Below, in pieces: positions 1 through 11,424 of a stretch of DNA of 64,000 nucleotides. Each line of letters starts with the position of its first letter. Positions within the stretch are counted from its first letter, which is position 1. Both the position numbers and the translations under genes were made by a program. Origin of the DNA: Cryptomeria japonica (Eukaryota > Streptophyta > Pinopsida > Cupressales > Cupressaceae). The notes beneath the pieces are model-generated. The model was not told the DNA's origin, made no database searches, and was given only the letters and a program-made list of their open reading frames with translations. The stretch spans positions 372,001 to 436,000 of the forward strand of contig NW_026728916.1 of assembly GCF_030272615.1 (NCBI RefSeq), in the 5' to 3' direction.

Positions 1-74
1 ATGCATTTGATAAATACCTCTCCCTCTTCCTCTCCCAACCATCTTCCTCCTCTGCTACTAGATGATGAAATCAG

Positions 75-600
75 TTAAAACATAATCAATAGAATAAATG
101 AAATTTTTAAGAATTGACTCTATCCTAGATCAAATTCTCTTTATTATTCTTCATCTGTAAACTCCAACCATTCTAATAATACAACGAAACATGACCTATT
201 TCAATAGGAAACTAAAAATGTCCATTTTAGACAGATTTTTGACAAAATCCAAAATTTGCCTTTTATGGAAATTTTCAAATCTATCCCAAAAAATCATGAA
301 ATCTTCTAGAAATCTAAAAAACATTCCTACAACACAAATTTCTGAATTTATAACTCCATAAATAGTATGAGTTCAAAATTAACTAAAAGATCAACTTTCT
401 AAAACCCGAAAAAATAGTAAAAGCCAATTTTGAGGCCTCAGATGAAGGAATCGGGCCTCGAAAATATAATTTTTTAAGGTCCTACTAAACTAGTTTGTGA
501 TGGAAATTCAAACAACTTTTCATGATACACCTCCACATCAAATTCTAGCCCAATCAGACATCCGAGTCAACAGTTATGACCTTGCGAAGTCCTTGCATCA
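75..600 (+). repeat. Fragment of Gypsy leader (untranslated region)
   Basis: This stretch aligns with 18530-19010, which lies between the primer-binding site and gag of the Gypsy element at 15.2-25.7 kb. Shared blocks include the segment around 'aaaatccaaaatttgcc', 'aaattttcaa', 'ctatcccaaaaaatcatgaaat' (differing by indels), 'agtaaaagccaattttgag' and 'agatgaaggaat'. Nothing in it looks coding. It is probably the remains of a second copy of the same Gypsy family, cut by the window edge or by deletion. The similarity was read by eye; an alignment would set the exact ends. Confidence 0.6.
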
Positions 601-1689
601 ACTCCTTTATCTCCTAGAGGAACTAAAATAATTAACGTTGAGAATGGAATTAAACAAAAAAAAAGACATTTTTCAATGCATTTGTTATCTAGGAAGAATA
701 CTGTCCCAAACTAGATTGAGATTTGAATGTTATGAAGACACTAACAATAAGCTTCAATAGATTTTTGACTCTCCTCATATCCATGTACGAAGTTTGTGCT
801 ATGTCATGTACAACACTAATAATTATGATGTATGTCCTATGGATAGGATGTTTCAGTTGTACACCCCTATATGTATGGGTATAGGTTGCTAGAGGTGTTA
901 TACTACAAAAATATGACAAGTGTAATGTCCCAATTGCCAATGAAATCATCGGTTTTTTGATGGACACTAGTGCATCAAATACATGCCTACATGGTGTGCA
1001 TTCATGTGGATGAAAACTGGATATAAAAATTAAAAATATAGACACATTTTAAAATAAGGGAACTTGTTTCAGAATTTTATAAAGGATAGAGAGCATGATT
1101 GTCCTAATTGTAACTAAAATGAATATGTATGTGATGTGAAATTGAATAGAATGTAATTTATGATATTACACCCACAAAGTACTTGATATAATTTTATTTT
1201 CAATAAATAAACTCTTGGAAAGTTCAACTTCATAAGAAGAATAGAAAAAATAGGTGGAAATGAATAAGTTGAGTAATCTTGGAATTTACGAGCTAACGAA
1301 ACATCTTTTGTAATTCTATAGGTGATTTAATACTTCCAAAGATAAATCCAAGAAATGAAAGAGAATTCTATGAAAGTTAAATATCCCTCCATAGTGAATT
1401 ATAGTTTCCAATTAAATATATATAGCTAAGTAGACTTGACAAAAGATAATTACCTTTATCCTTTACTCTTTTTAATTGAATAGGAAAATTTAAGGTTGAC
1501 TCATAAATGTAAAAGCACCCCATAATATGGATCATAAATTATTTATCATCTATATGAGTGAGATACTGGTGATTAATAAAATAAATATTAGCAAATTATC
1601 TAGGAAGGAATCTAGTGCGATAAATAAATTTTACAAACCCTCTAAAGCCATAATTTGACAAAACATAGCTAATCCCTTAAAATAAAACA
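601..1689. other. No recognisable gene
   Basis: AT-rich DNA without a coding pattern I can recognise. The one reading frame longer than 100 codons (minus, 689-1045) has no family signature and no gene-like context. Confidence 0.5.
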
Positions 1690-2075
1690 TACAACAAGGT
1701 CTAAAGGTATCCTAGGCCGGGTGAGTGGAGGTCGAATCATCAAATATCCAAAGGGTAGGTCATGGTGGCCTGTGGTAGATTTGGGCTCTCAAACATCCAA
1801 CATGGTGGAAGTAATGGAGGCCTTATTTGGGATCATCACTATGAAAGACAAAGGTTACAGATGAATAATTATTGAAGGTGATTAGAAAAATGTAATTATG
1901 ATGTTGCAAGGGAAAGTAAAGCTGAGATGGTGGGTAAAGGATATTATCACCAAGTGCCAAGACATGATTGCTATGTTTGTATATGCCAAATACCAACACA
2001 CCTTAAGAGAAGGAAATAAAAGTGCAAATAGATTAGCAAAATTAGGCCCTTTGTTTGAGGGGTTGAAAGTCTAGA
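1690..2075 (+). pseudogene. LINE RNase H domain remnant
   Basis: Translation on the plus strand gives the layout of the RNase H domain that ends the ORF2 of plant L1-like LINEs. A glycine-rich start is followed by 'TSNMVEVMEALFGI' (normally a TN..AE.xAL motif), then 'IIIEGD*KNVI' (the usual 'IEGDSKxVI', with Ser changed to a stop), and 'TLREGNKSANRLAKLG' (usual 'REGNxxADxLAxLG', with the catalytic Asp replaced by Ser). At least two stops interrupt it and the rest of the reverse transcriptase is not seen upstream. Family assignment rests on motif order; the copy is dead. Confidence 0.7.
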
Positions 2076-4115
2076 TGATCCTGCATGAATTACATGATGC
2101 TATTTGTACAACGGTTGCTAAAGAATCATACTATTGAGATTTAAATATTTAATTATGACCTTTTCAATCTCTTTCATGGAAATGTTGTATTATAATCATT
2201 TATTGAAAAGGATTGGCTTTGTTAAATCTTGTGATAGCTATGCTTTTAGAATTATTGTCCTATGTGGTCTCTAGCCCAAAGATGGTTTCTACTACCCCTC
2301 TCTTAGTCCTATTATTGGTTTTTATATGCATACTATGGGTGGGGACCTCATCCAGAGAGGACATGATCGTTAAGAAAAATTTAAACAAAATAAGGCACCC
2401 TTGAATAACATGGTAGAAGGGAATTGATGAACTATGTCAAAAGAACGGAGGATTTTGATCCTACCCTGTCAATACAATTTGCTAAATCCTCGGTAGATGG
2501 TGAAGTCTAGGTGGGTGGGGTGAAATTCATTGTGTCTTGGAGACCATAGAGGCTACTATAGGTCTAGTGGTGGAAGGTACCACCTTTCCTAAGAAGTTGA
2601 AGGGTAATTAAAAAGAATATTCTTAAATGTTCATGAAAAAAAATTGAAAATGTGCCCCTTTACCAGAGTGAATTTAATAGGGATGCCCTTCTTGGTATTT
2701 GGAAAGAGGTAGTGTTTCTCCTTATGAAATTTATCACCCTAGATGGTAGGTTTAAACACTTACACTCTCAGATTTTCCCCATGCTCAATCACTTTAGGTA
2801 TGGGCTAGAGATGAATTTCCCATATTGTATTTTCTCATTTGTTTTTTAATCTACTGTTGTGGCTAAAATCAAAGATATCCTTCCCATACGCTAAGGGCTT
2901 ATCCTTTGGCTTTACAGTTTCCTTCTATACTTAACCCCTTCTAGTGGCCTAGATTTTAATCCCTCTAGCCCTTCTTTGTGTATCAATTTTTTTGATATCT
3001 TGATCTACAAAGAGCCTAGATTGAATCCTAAACCTAAGAGGACCCTTACCTCAGTCAACCCTAGTAGAATGGCTAAAGATAAAAATCCCTTGGCCCCTCC
3101 TATAGTTATTTTTATCAAAGAGTTGAATGTTTAGGACAATATGTTTGAGGATTTTACCTCGTCTTCATCAAGCAAGTGTGATTGGACCTTGTATAACCAT
3201 ATCAAGAAAGAGATTACCTATTCAACCCCTTCTTGTAGTTCTCCCCCCCTCGCTAGTGAAGTCACCTAAAAATTGGGACTACCCTAACTATGTGCAGAAA
3301 GTTAATGAACTTTGTGATGGTTATAATAAGAATAAGGCTATCATTTGTTTTCTTTTGGGTCAGCTTAATGTAGCAAGGAATATAATTTATAGATTAGAAG
3401 CCCTTGCAGAAGCCAATTTGAGGGCTTCATCTAGGCTATGAAAGATAAAAGACTAGATTGTCTATGAAGTGACTAACAATTTGCTGAGAAGTTAGACAAA
3501 TGTAAAAATATTAAGGAATAATTGAGGGCTCAGCGCACTTAATGAGACGATTCACCAAGAAGACAACAAGGAAAAAAATATGAAGGTTATGGACAATATT
3601 TATAGTAGCTAGGTGTCCCTCAAAAGAAAAGTAGAGGATGTGATTGTACAGAGTAATTAAAATGATTAATAGGAATCTTGAAACCCTTCAAGAGTTATAC
3701 AAGAGAATATTAAGAAGAAGAAGGTTTGGAAGAATATGAGTTTTGAATCTTCCGCCACTATAGGCTTGGAGGCATCAATTTCCAAGATTATTATGACTAG
3801 AGTCACTTGGTCTCTTGTTTGGAAAAGAATCCAACAAATGTCTTTCCTCTTTTGAGAAGATAAAGGCTTTGAGTAAGAACAAAAAGTTTGAGAAGAACCC
3901 CACCAAGTTGGCCATTGGTTTGTTCCTTCAGTGGAGTGGGTATATGTTTTTTTGTTTGCTTATTTTTAGTTTCATTGATCTTTTGTTTTGTTCATTTTTG
4001 TTCGTTGACTCTGGGGTGGAGAGTTCTCACTCCTCATGAGTCCCACATGTGGCTTTTCTATCTCTTTTTATAGTGGTTATGTAATGGTTTGGACCTCTCC
4101 TAGTTCTAACTAATT
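2076..4115 (+). repeat. Probable LINE 3' region or related non-LTR remnant
   Basis: This follows directly on the RNase H remnant. It contains a 104-codon frame at 3127-3441 with a charged, helix-like C-terminal half and, at 3890-4115, a run of T-rich hydrophobic frames ending in a T-rich tail. The minus-strand insertion at 34345-34700 has a similar ending (charged helix, stop, then T-rich tail). I do not recognise a named domain. It could be the 3' part of the LINE above or a separate non-autonomous element. Confidence 0.3.
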
Positions 4116-5364
4116 AAAACATACAACATGGTCACTAAGGGTAAACTATATCTAATGGACCTAAATAGTTTAATCTCTTTAGTGTAAAAATTAGTAATGG
4201 TAATACAAGGCAATGTAAATTAAAAATATATCACTTTTTTGAACATATTTGATCTAAAATCCATGATCATAGATATAGCCATAGGGATCTGCTACTATAA
4301 TTTATCATAAGATTTTAAAAACTTACTTTTAAAAAGAGAATTAAATTAATTCTAAATAATATTAAATAGATAATATTATCAAGAAAATATTAGTGTATGT
4401 TTAGTTCGTTGATTCAAAAGTAAGATACACATGATCTAGAGGTCTAAAAATTCAAAAATATTCTTCCAAATAACATTCAAGAGAGTAATATAGCACTTGT
4501 TGATGATATTGTTAAAACTATCAATATTTAGAAATGTTTTGACTAACATCAATATTAGAGAATTCAATTGATGTTGTACCATATGCTTAAAGATAACCAA
4601 GTAACGTGTATGCACCTCTTCAACCAATATTTAGATAAAAGATGTTACAGAAAAAATAAGTGTATAGGACTCAAATTACAAACAAGAATTATAAATTTTG
4701 AAAGTAATTCATAACTGATCTAAAGAAAAAGTGTTTCCAAGAAAGGCTAGCATAGAGAAAAAATATAAATAATTGATCACATAAACTTAAAATAAAGACA
4801 AAAACACTCTGTTAAGGTAAAAGACAAAAGAATCAAATGAGACATTTCCAATTATTAATTAGCTCAATCTCTTCAAACATATGTGATCCCAAATCAAAGA
4901 CCATAGAGCTAAATATAATGAAGTTCCAATTTAGTTTGTCATAAGAATTCACTTTTTTTTTTCTTTTTAAAGAGATGATTAGATTTATTTCAAAAGTTTC
5001 TAAATATATAAGAAATTATAAAGGAAATAATAGTGTATAAACAATATTTGTTTTAGGTTGACTATCAAGAGTGATAAACATACAATAAAAATATCTTTAT
5101 ATTGGATAGTATTCTTGAAATTAACATTAAGTGGAGTGATTTACTACAATGAAAATATGTATATACTGGATAATATTCTTGAAAGTAGCATTCAATGGAA
5201 TGATATACCACTTTCTAGTGATGACTTTAAGAGTATAGTTTTTGAAAATGAGTTCTATAGTTCTCTAGTTGATAAGTCACCCTAAAAATTTGTGTGAATT
5301 AATTTTAGGCAGATTAAGTGAAACTCTTACGATGAAAAATTAAAATAAAAAATTCTATGTATTA

Positions 5365-5401
<37 letters not shown>

Positions 5402-5879
5402 AAATTTACTCATAAAATCCAAGTGAATTCGTGTAAATCATACATTCAAACAAGCATTTATTATATATTTGAATTTTCGTATTTTCTTTAAAATCATAAC
5501 AAAGATATATACCTCTTCATAACAATAGACAAAATATAAATTATAATTTTATTGACATGAAAATCATCCCAAAGAAATTATAATAAAGTTAAAATACCCC
5601 ATAAAGGTTTATATAAACTAGATAACATAAAGCATGGTAGGATTTTGAGTTTGACTTTATTGGGTAGTATAAAATTCTAAATCCAATGAGTGAAAATGAA
5701 TAAGGGAAAAATATGAATCATGGTTTCTAACAAAATAATAGTGCAAAACTATTTTAAAAATATAAATTGAAAGAGTTCTTAATGATGTTTTAGATTGTCA
5801 TTTAACTCAATGTTAAAGTGTTTCACATAAATAAGTATTATATTATCATGCTGGTTATAAAAAAATCTCTCAATTGACT
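4116..5879. other. No recognisable gene; AT-rich
   Basis: No coding pattern, splice structure or LTR boundary is visible. A (TA)n microsatellite occurs inside at 5368-5397. Confidence 0.5.
5368..5397. repeat. (TA)15 microsatellite
   Basis: An uninterrupted TA dinucleotide run of about 30 bases, in AT-rich intergenic DNA. Confidence 0.95.
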
Positions 5880-6059
5880 TTAAAGCATATTGATACAAGA
5901 TATCATTATATTTTGGAATTGATGAACAATGTTGACATATATCTTTGGTTTTGCAGGTCAGAAGAACAATTAGCGGATATTTTCACAAGAATGTTTTTGT
6001 GCATCGTTGGAAAGAAATTGGTATTGCAGATATAAACGACATTGAAGATTAAGGGAGAT
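5878..6059 (+). pseudogene. Copia RNase H C-terminus and polypurine tract
   Basis: The plus-strand translation reads 'KHIDTRYHYILELMNN', then 'CRSEEQLADIFTRM', which is the hallmark end of Ty1/Copia RNase H (TKHIDIRYHFIR..., then EQLADIFTKxLP). A frameshift follows within the last 20 residues. A purine-rich tract, 'aagattaagggagat' (6045-6059), lies immediately before an LTR-like 'TGTTGG' start, as expected for a polypurine tract. Nothing upstream of this segment is recognisable as the rest of pol, so the element is strongly 5'-truncated. Confidence 0.8.
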
Positions 6060-6460
6060 TGTTGGCATATGTGGACTTCCACCTATGCACATTTTATCTC
6101 CCTTGCTACATTTAGTTCTTCTACTCCAAACATCACATTTATTTCTTTTTTTACACTCTTCGATGAACCTAGAATTGTCCATTTTTTGGCCCGTTTTCTG
6201 GAAGCTTCTCCTGCAGCCTTGGATAAAACTTTGTTTTGAATGGGAATGCAATGAAAATACTCTCTTTTTTGAACAAGACATCAATACTCTGTTCTTATGT
6301 TCTTATGAATGTATAATGAAAAAGAGAGCACTGACAGCTTTGCTTTGGCAAAGGGCATTAATATAAACCGTCACTTCTTTTTATGTTTTGTTATTTCTTA
6401 CTGTTTGCGGCAATTTAGCTTTCTTTCTACCCTTCAAAGAATGTTTCTAACCCACAGAGT
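6060..6460 (+). mobile_element. 3' LTR of the truncated Copia element
   Basis: It starts with TGTTGG directly after the polypurine tract. A TATA-like box 'tataaa' is at 6362-6367, about 300 bases in, consistent with a short Copia LTR. The right end is uncertain; 'cccaca' near 6458 is a candidate. Open frames of 65-105 codons on both strands here are chance frames inside the LTR. Confidence 0.5.
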
Positions 6461-6912
6461 TTGATTGATGAGTCAAATAATGACAAATTTTCCCAAGTAA
6501 ACAGTTACTTTCCCGTACGAAGAATTTGTTAAATCCAATTCTTTTAATTTTTAGAACAAATTGATGCTTCCCAAAAAGGTTGTCTTGTTTTTATATATCA
6601 ATCAATAATTCTCTCAGAGAACTTTTTAATAATGTGAAAAAAATTGCGAAATAAATTTCATTATTTTTAAATTAAGATTTGCCATGGAAATGAGTGTACT
6701 CGAACATTTAAGTTTAACTAGCAAAATTTAGGTACATTCCCATTTCCATTATCTTTGGAAAAGAAATGGCAAGAAAAATATTAAAACCAATGGCTTTTTC
6801 CATCAGCTGAGATCCAACTTGTTAATTGCTAACTATTCTGAAGACTACATTATTTTTCAGGGATTTAAGAAAGAGGTTACTGCATTAGAGATAGCTTCAC
6901 AGCTCTGTTATA
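6461..6912. other. 3' flank of the polygalacturonase gene
   Basis: This lies downstream of the polygalacturonase stop codon (gene on minus strand). No canonical AATAAA polyadenylation signal is visible in the first 100 bases; 'AATAAT' variants are present. No other gene is seen. Confidence 0.4.
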
Positions 6913-9702
6913 TCATTGGCCATTGTTAACTAGACAACGTGAAGGAATCGAATTTCCACCCTGTACGTTTTGGGCATTACAAGCGACTTGGGCCCCTGAG
7001 CCAGTTACCAAATCTATATTCTCCATTGTTATGCCCGTGCAAGATCCGCTTTGGCTGCACGACAATGTGATTCCATCTTCAGTTGCTGATGTGCCCCTGA
7101 TATTACTGTATTCTACATTACTGATTTTCACAGCAGAACCCTACATCAAATGAAAAGGTGAACTCCGAATCAGATCTCAGTTGTATTGAAAGCAAAAACT
7201 GAGTTTAATTAAGGATTTAGATCAAATGTCTACCTGAGACTTGCAACCAGACCCAGTGTCACCTGTGTCACAGTAGAATTGGTTAATTATTATTGGGTTG
7301 CTTACGTCTTCCATCTGAACATTTTCATATGTTATATCACTTGCCACGCCAGAACCCCCCTGTTATATCATTGACAGTTTGTCAATGAACATTTAAAATA
7401 GTGTAATCTTTTGAAAATCCCATGAAAATAAAAATAAATACAATGATTCTTGTAGTTCTCATTTATTGCAATTCTATATTTCATCTATCCTCAGCATACA
7501 AAAGTATTTTTTTTTTTTGTTATTTTTAAAACAGCAATGATTTAATTTGAGATTATTGAAATAATTATTATACAGGCCATGTCTTGATTCTTAATCCATT
7601 CGTTGTTGATGTCAACTTGGCGCCGTTCACGTGAATGGAATGGACATCTGCTTTCGTGTTTCCTCTTCCAAGACTTCCAATGCTGCAAAATCATACAAAT
7701 AATATAAAGAATTTCTCATGCCTAACATATTTAGACAGACATAAATTATTATTAGCTGTTAAGGGATTTGTGTTTATTTAGAGCGTTAATCACCTTATTC
7801 CATGACCTGGACCGCATGTGATATCATTGATGTTAATATTTGAAGACCCATCACCTATCCCCACACAGTCATCTCCTGCAGTCATCAAACTTCCATGTAC
7901 TCATATGTCTCTATTCACATATAATCTCTGCTATTTAATATTATATTTAAGAATAAAAGAAAACATCTCAGATCATAATTAATCTATGATATGAATTTGT
8001 TTAATTATAATACTGACATACATTTTCTTTTATCAGTTTTTTTAACTTGTAATCAAATAACATCATTGATGTATCATAGAGTGTAATTTAATAATCAAAC
8101 AATGTTACTGATGAATCATGAAATATAATCCAAAATATTTATGATCCAAAATATTTATCAGTAAGACAATTCACCCTTGGAAATTCAAACTGTTTTATTT
8201 AAAACAAAATCTTAAAATGAAAATATTTGCCACATTCCTCATTCCTTTACCTGTTCCAATAGTGGAATCTTTTATGACTATGTTTGTGGATTCGAACGTA
8301 TCAATTCCATCAGTGTTTGGGCTGCTTTCTGGTGCCTGAATTGTAATACCCACGATCTGGACACTGTCACAATTTGTCAATGTGACATGAAATTGAGGAC
8401 TGTTTGTCACCTTCAGTCCACTCAGTGCACTCCCTTTCACGTCATTGAATTGAATGGCCTGTGGAAAAAAGAAAGTCATATGATATGCATCTATATTTTT
8501 AGCGCATGTAAGTAGTTTTTTCCCATGGTTTACGGACCTATTTTTATCCATGCTTTATGGATGATGCTGCTTTCTGTTTTATTCCCGTGTATTGAAAAAC
8601 TGCTGTTTCTTGTTTTATTGTCAGCTAACTGTTTTTACTATTTTTTATTTTTTTTTAATCTTCTTCTTTCATCTGCGAGTTCTGTTTTTTTTTTCCAGCT
8701 AGATCCTTAATGTGCAGGTTTAGCTAAAATTTTAGGTATATTCTGTATCAAAAACTAGAAACACAGAGAGAAGTTCAGCAGTGTAAATGGTTACTAACCG
8801 TTGGTCTACTTTTCTGTTTACCCCACCAATTACTTCCTTTTCCGTCAATAGTGCCCTTCCCTGTCAATGTAAATTTTTGAAGATGCTCGAACAACAACCA
8901 CACATATGTGCTCTTCCAGCTGCTCGGATTTTCTGGGGCAACAATAGTTCCATCGACCTAAAAAAATAAAAAATAAAAAATTTGTATTGAGTTACTACCA
9001 GAATCTCGAATCAGTGCACAAATTTACAGAATGAGGATCAAACATAGAATTAATCGAGAATATGGTAAACTTTGAAGAAGGATTACTATTCTTACTACAA
9101 ATACAAATAGCATAGAACTATACAATTTTTCGACAAAATGAGATGGATTAAATCCATTGTTTTTGAATCCTTTAGGGTTATGTTCAAATTTTAGACCTGC
9201 AATGTGAAACCAGGCTGACACGGTCCCTGGAAATTTAGATTGTTAACCAGAAAAGCCTTGCCACCTGGCACATTCAAAGTTGCAGACGACGCTTTGCAAG
9301 CATCATTCCATGCACGAGTAAATGCCTGAAAACCATTAGAATTTTAATAAGACACAAGATTTTGGAGTCCTTAATAATAAGATCTAGTAAATTTTCTGTT
9401 ACTCAAGATATAAACTATTAGAGTGGCAGGAAATAAGATCTTAATGTTAGGAACAAGAGGATAAATGATAAGAGGACCTCAGTATCGTCGTGCTCTCCAT
9501 CACCCACTGCACCATAATTTTGTACGTCAAAACTTCTTCCATTATTACCCTGAGTAGCAGCCAGAGATATTGTAGAAGCCCTAAGATATCTGTTAGTTGA
9601 TCTGATTAACTGGGCTTCAACTGCCATGATGATCAAATATAAGACCACGAAGACCAAATTTTTCACATGAAGATTTTGACCTGGTCGAGCCATTGATCTC
9701 AT
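6913..9702 (-). CDS. Polygalacturonase (GH28), eight exons, complete
   Basis: Predicted endo-/exo-polygalacturonase hydrolysing alpha-1,4-galacturonan of pectin in the cell wall. Exons on the minus strand: 9478-9702, 9197-9325, 8799-8957, 8251-8458, 7794-7875, 7574-7682, 7234-7359, 6913-7140, all joined by GT-AG introns of 93-375 bases, giving 421 residues, the usual plant length. A hydrophobic signal peptide covers residues 14-30 (likely cleavage after 'AVEA'). The four GH28 motifs are intact: NTD (219-221), GDD (241-243), GHG (264-266) and RIK (299-301), which carry the catalytic Asp residues, His and the substrate-binding Arg/Lys. The first ATG (9702) is taken as start; Met4 is an alternative. 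The protein resembles conifer pollen polygalacturonases but lacks their long C-terminal extension. Splice junctions were fixed by phase and homology, not by transcripts. Confidence 0.93.
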
Positions 9703-9798
9703 TAGAATTAGAGCCTCACTTAGATTCAGTCAAATATGAATTAGAGAAAGAGACCTAAGGTATGAGTGAAGGAGATGAGTGAGCGTTAAATAATGCCT

Positions 9799-9806
9799 GT
9801 TTATAC
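9799..9806 (-). promoter_or_regulatory. TATA box of the polygalacturonase gene
   Basis: Read on the minus strand the site is 'GTATAAAC', about 95 bases upstream of the start codon, which would place transcription start near 9770 and leave a 5' leader of roughly 65 bases. The equivalent position in the truncated second gene copy reads 'TAGAAAC', so the box is lost there. Confidence 0.55.
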
Positions 9807-10055
9807 TATATTAGGAAGTATTCTGATTACTACTAAGTTGCTACTTGCAAGGAAAGGAATGTTTAAATCTTGGTTTGATTGACAAGTAATTTAATCTGCA
9901 TCACAAGTCGTGAATCTTTGTTAGATCTACCCTGTCTGATAACAGCACTCTTTCAGGACATGAATGGCTTTGGAATGCACTGTGTGGTAATTCATTGTCC
10001 TAGATTCTCTAAATGCAAACCACGTATCAATAAAACGGACTATTTCAAGATATAA

Positions 10056-10227
10056 CAGCTTACCTATCAAATAACGGACTACCACAGAAATCGAAATGCA
10101 AGCCCAATCGAACAATACCAGATCATTTGATTTTTCCTATTTCAGCTTCCCTATCAAATGACGGACTACCACAGAAATCGAAATGCAAAAGTCGAACAAT
10201 ACCAGATCATTTGATTTTTCCTATTTC
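10056..10227. repeat. 87-bp direct tandem duplication
   Basis: Units 10056-10142 and 10143-10227 both begin 'cagctt' and share 'cggactaccacagaaatcga' and 'accagatcatttgatttttc'. They differ by a few substitutions and a 3-base deletion in the second unit. The pair lies 350-525 bases upstream of the polygalacturonase start codon, outside the presumed core promoter. Confidence 0.9.
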
Positions 10228-10559
10228 TCCGTTCAACATTCTATACTTAAAACAGATATTCAGAACATAAAAGAATATTGAAACAAGTGTCATATAGCAG
10301 TGAGTAATCTTGTAATAAAAATATTTGTGGTGATTTTTAATGTTATTTTAAAATTATATTATCTTAATTATATTTATGTTATATAAATTATAACTTTTAA
10401 TTACTTTTATGAATAGTATGTGAGTATCTATACTAGATTAAAATTTTAATATTCATATCTAAAAAATATAGAGGGACATGTCATATGACTAGAGCTCAAA
10501 AGTAGTTATAGAGTCATATGGGCAAAGCCTTAAAAGAAAAGAAACAACTAAACAAAATT
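10228..10559. other. No recognisable gene
   Basis: Very AT-rich spacer between the tandem duplication and the LINE fragment. Nothing coding is seen. Confidence 0.5.
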
Positions 10560-11424
10560 ACAAGCATAAAAGTGAAGCCCGAAAACAATAAATTGACCTA
10601 GGGAAAGCAAGCTAGGGGGAGGCCAAAGTGTACATGAATGAGACGAGACCACCGAAAGTTATGATGATTAAAAGATGATCCATTTGAAAGCCAGAGCTAG
10701 CCCACCAAAGCCAAGGCTTGACGAGCTCCTAGGCACAACATATACTTTGGGCAATGAAAGTGCCTTCTATTTGAATAGGTTTTAGCATAACAAGAAGGGT
10801 CTAAAAGCCAATCCCTTCTAGGACAACCTATGAAGCTAGAACAAATGGAATGTCTTAGAAGAATCTTCTAGGCCTCATTCTTAGAAATGGCTCAGACAAT
10901 CCATTTAGCACAAAGGACTAAACCTTGTCTCCACGTAGAGAAGAGATGAAGCCCGCTAGAATCATGTGGGAGCAAAATAAAAACCCAGCCAAATGGTGAA
11001 ACCACTTGTAGTCCTTATAAGAGGCCTGAAAAGATCATGAAGAATCTTTTCAAGTTTCATATATGAGGCATTGGAAGGACCACAATAGGATGAATGATAC
11101 ACATGGGTTGCCACCAATGTTTTGGAACAAACCTAGAATTTACCAACAAGGGATAGAGGCTCATTAATCGAATGGGAGAGAATCTTATCAATTTTGACAA
11201 GAACAAAATTTCAAAGATCAACCAAAGATGCTTGGAAAGAAAAGGGAATGCGCAAAAAGTGAAAAATTTCCCATGTCCAATCCACTTCTACCCATACCCA
11301 TGAAGCTGAGATTGCATGGGAAGGAACAACTAGTGATAACACTATATTTTATGCCACTAAGTGGTAGAAATAGAATCTAGATAGAAAGTATTGATCCACT
11401 AAAGAACCTCTTTAACATTTTTCT
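10560..11424 (-). pseudogene. LINE reverse transcriptase C-terminal fragment
   Basis: Minus-strand translation shows the region after the catalytic core of plant L1-like reverse transcriptases: 'EPLSLVGKF*VCSKTLVATH' (normally PLSLxGRxxLxKSVLxAxxxY), then 'YHSSYCGPSNASYMKLEKIL' and an 'FxKVAW'-like stretch. Many stops and frame changes interrupt it. No RT active-site motif is present, so only the C-terminal third survives. Its upstream (right) end abuts the broken polygalacturonase copy at about 11425, inside the homologue of that gene's intron 2. Confidence 0.65.

Noticed and set aside
3127-3441. 104-codon frame as an independent host gene
   Set aside because: No family match, no splice context, and it lies in a presumed LINE 3' region.
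6042-6366. Overlapping frames of 65-104 codons on both strands as genes
   Set aside because: They lie inside the 3' LTR of a Copia fragment and show no domain.
6923-7153. Open frame on the plus strand opposite polygalacturonase exon 8
   Set aside because: It is the antisense shadow of a well-supported exon.
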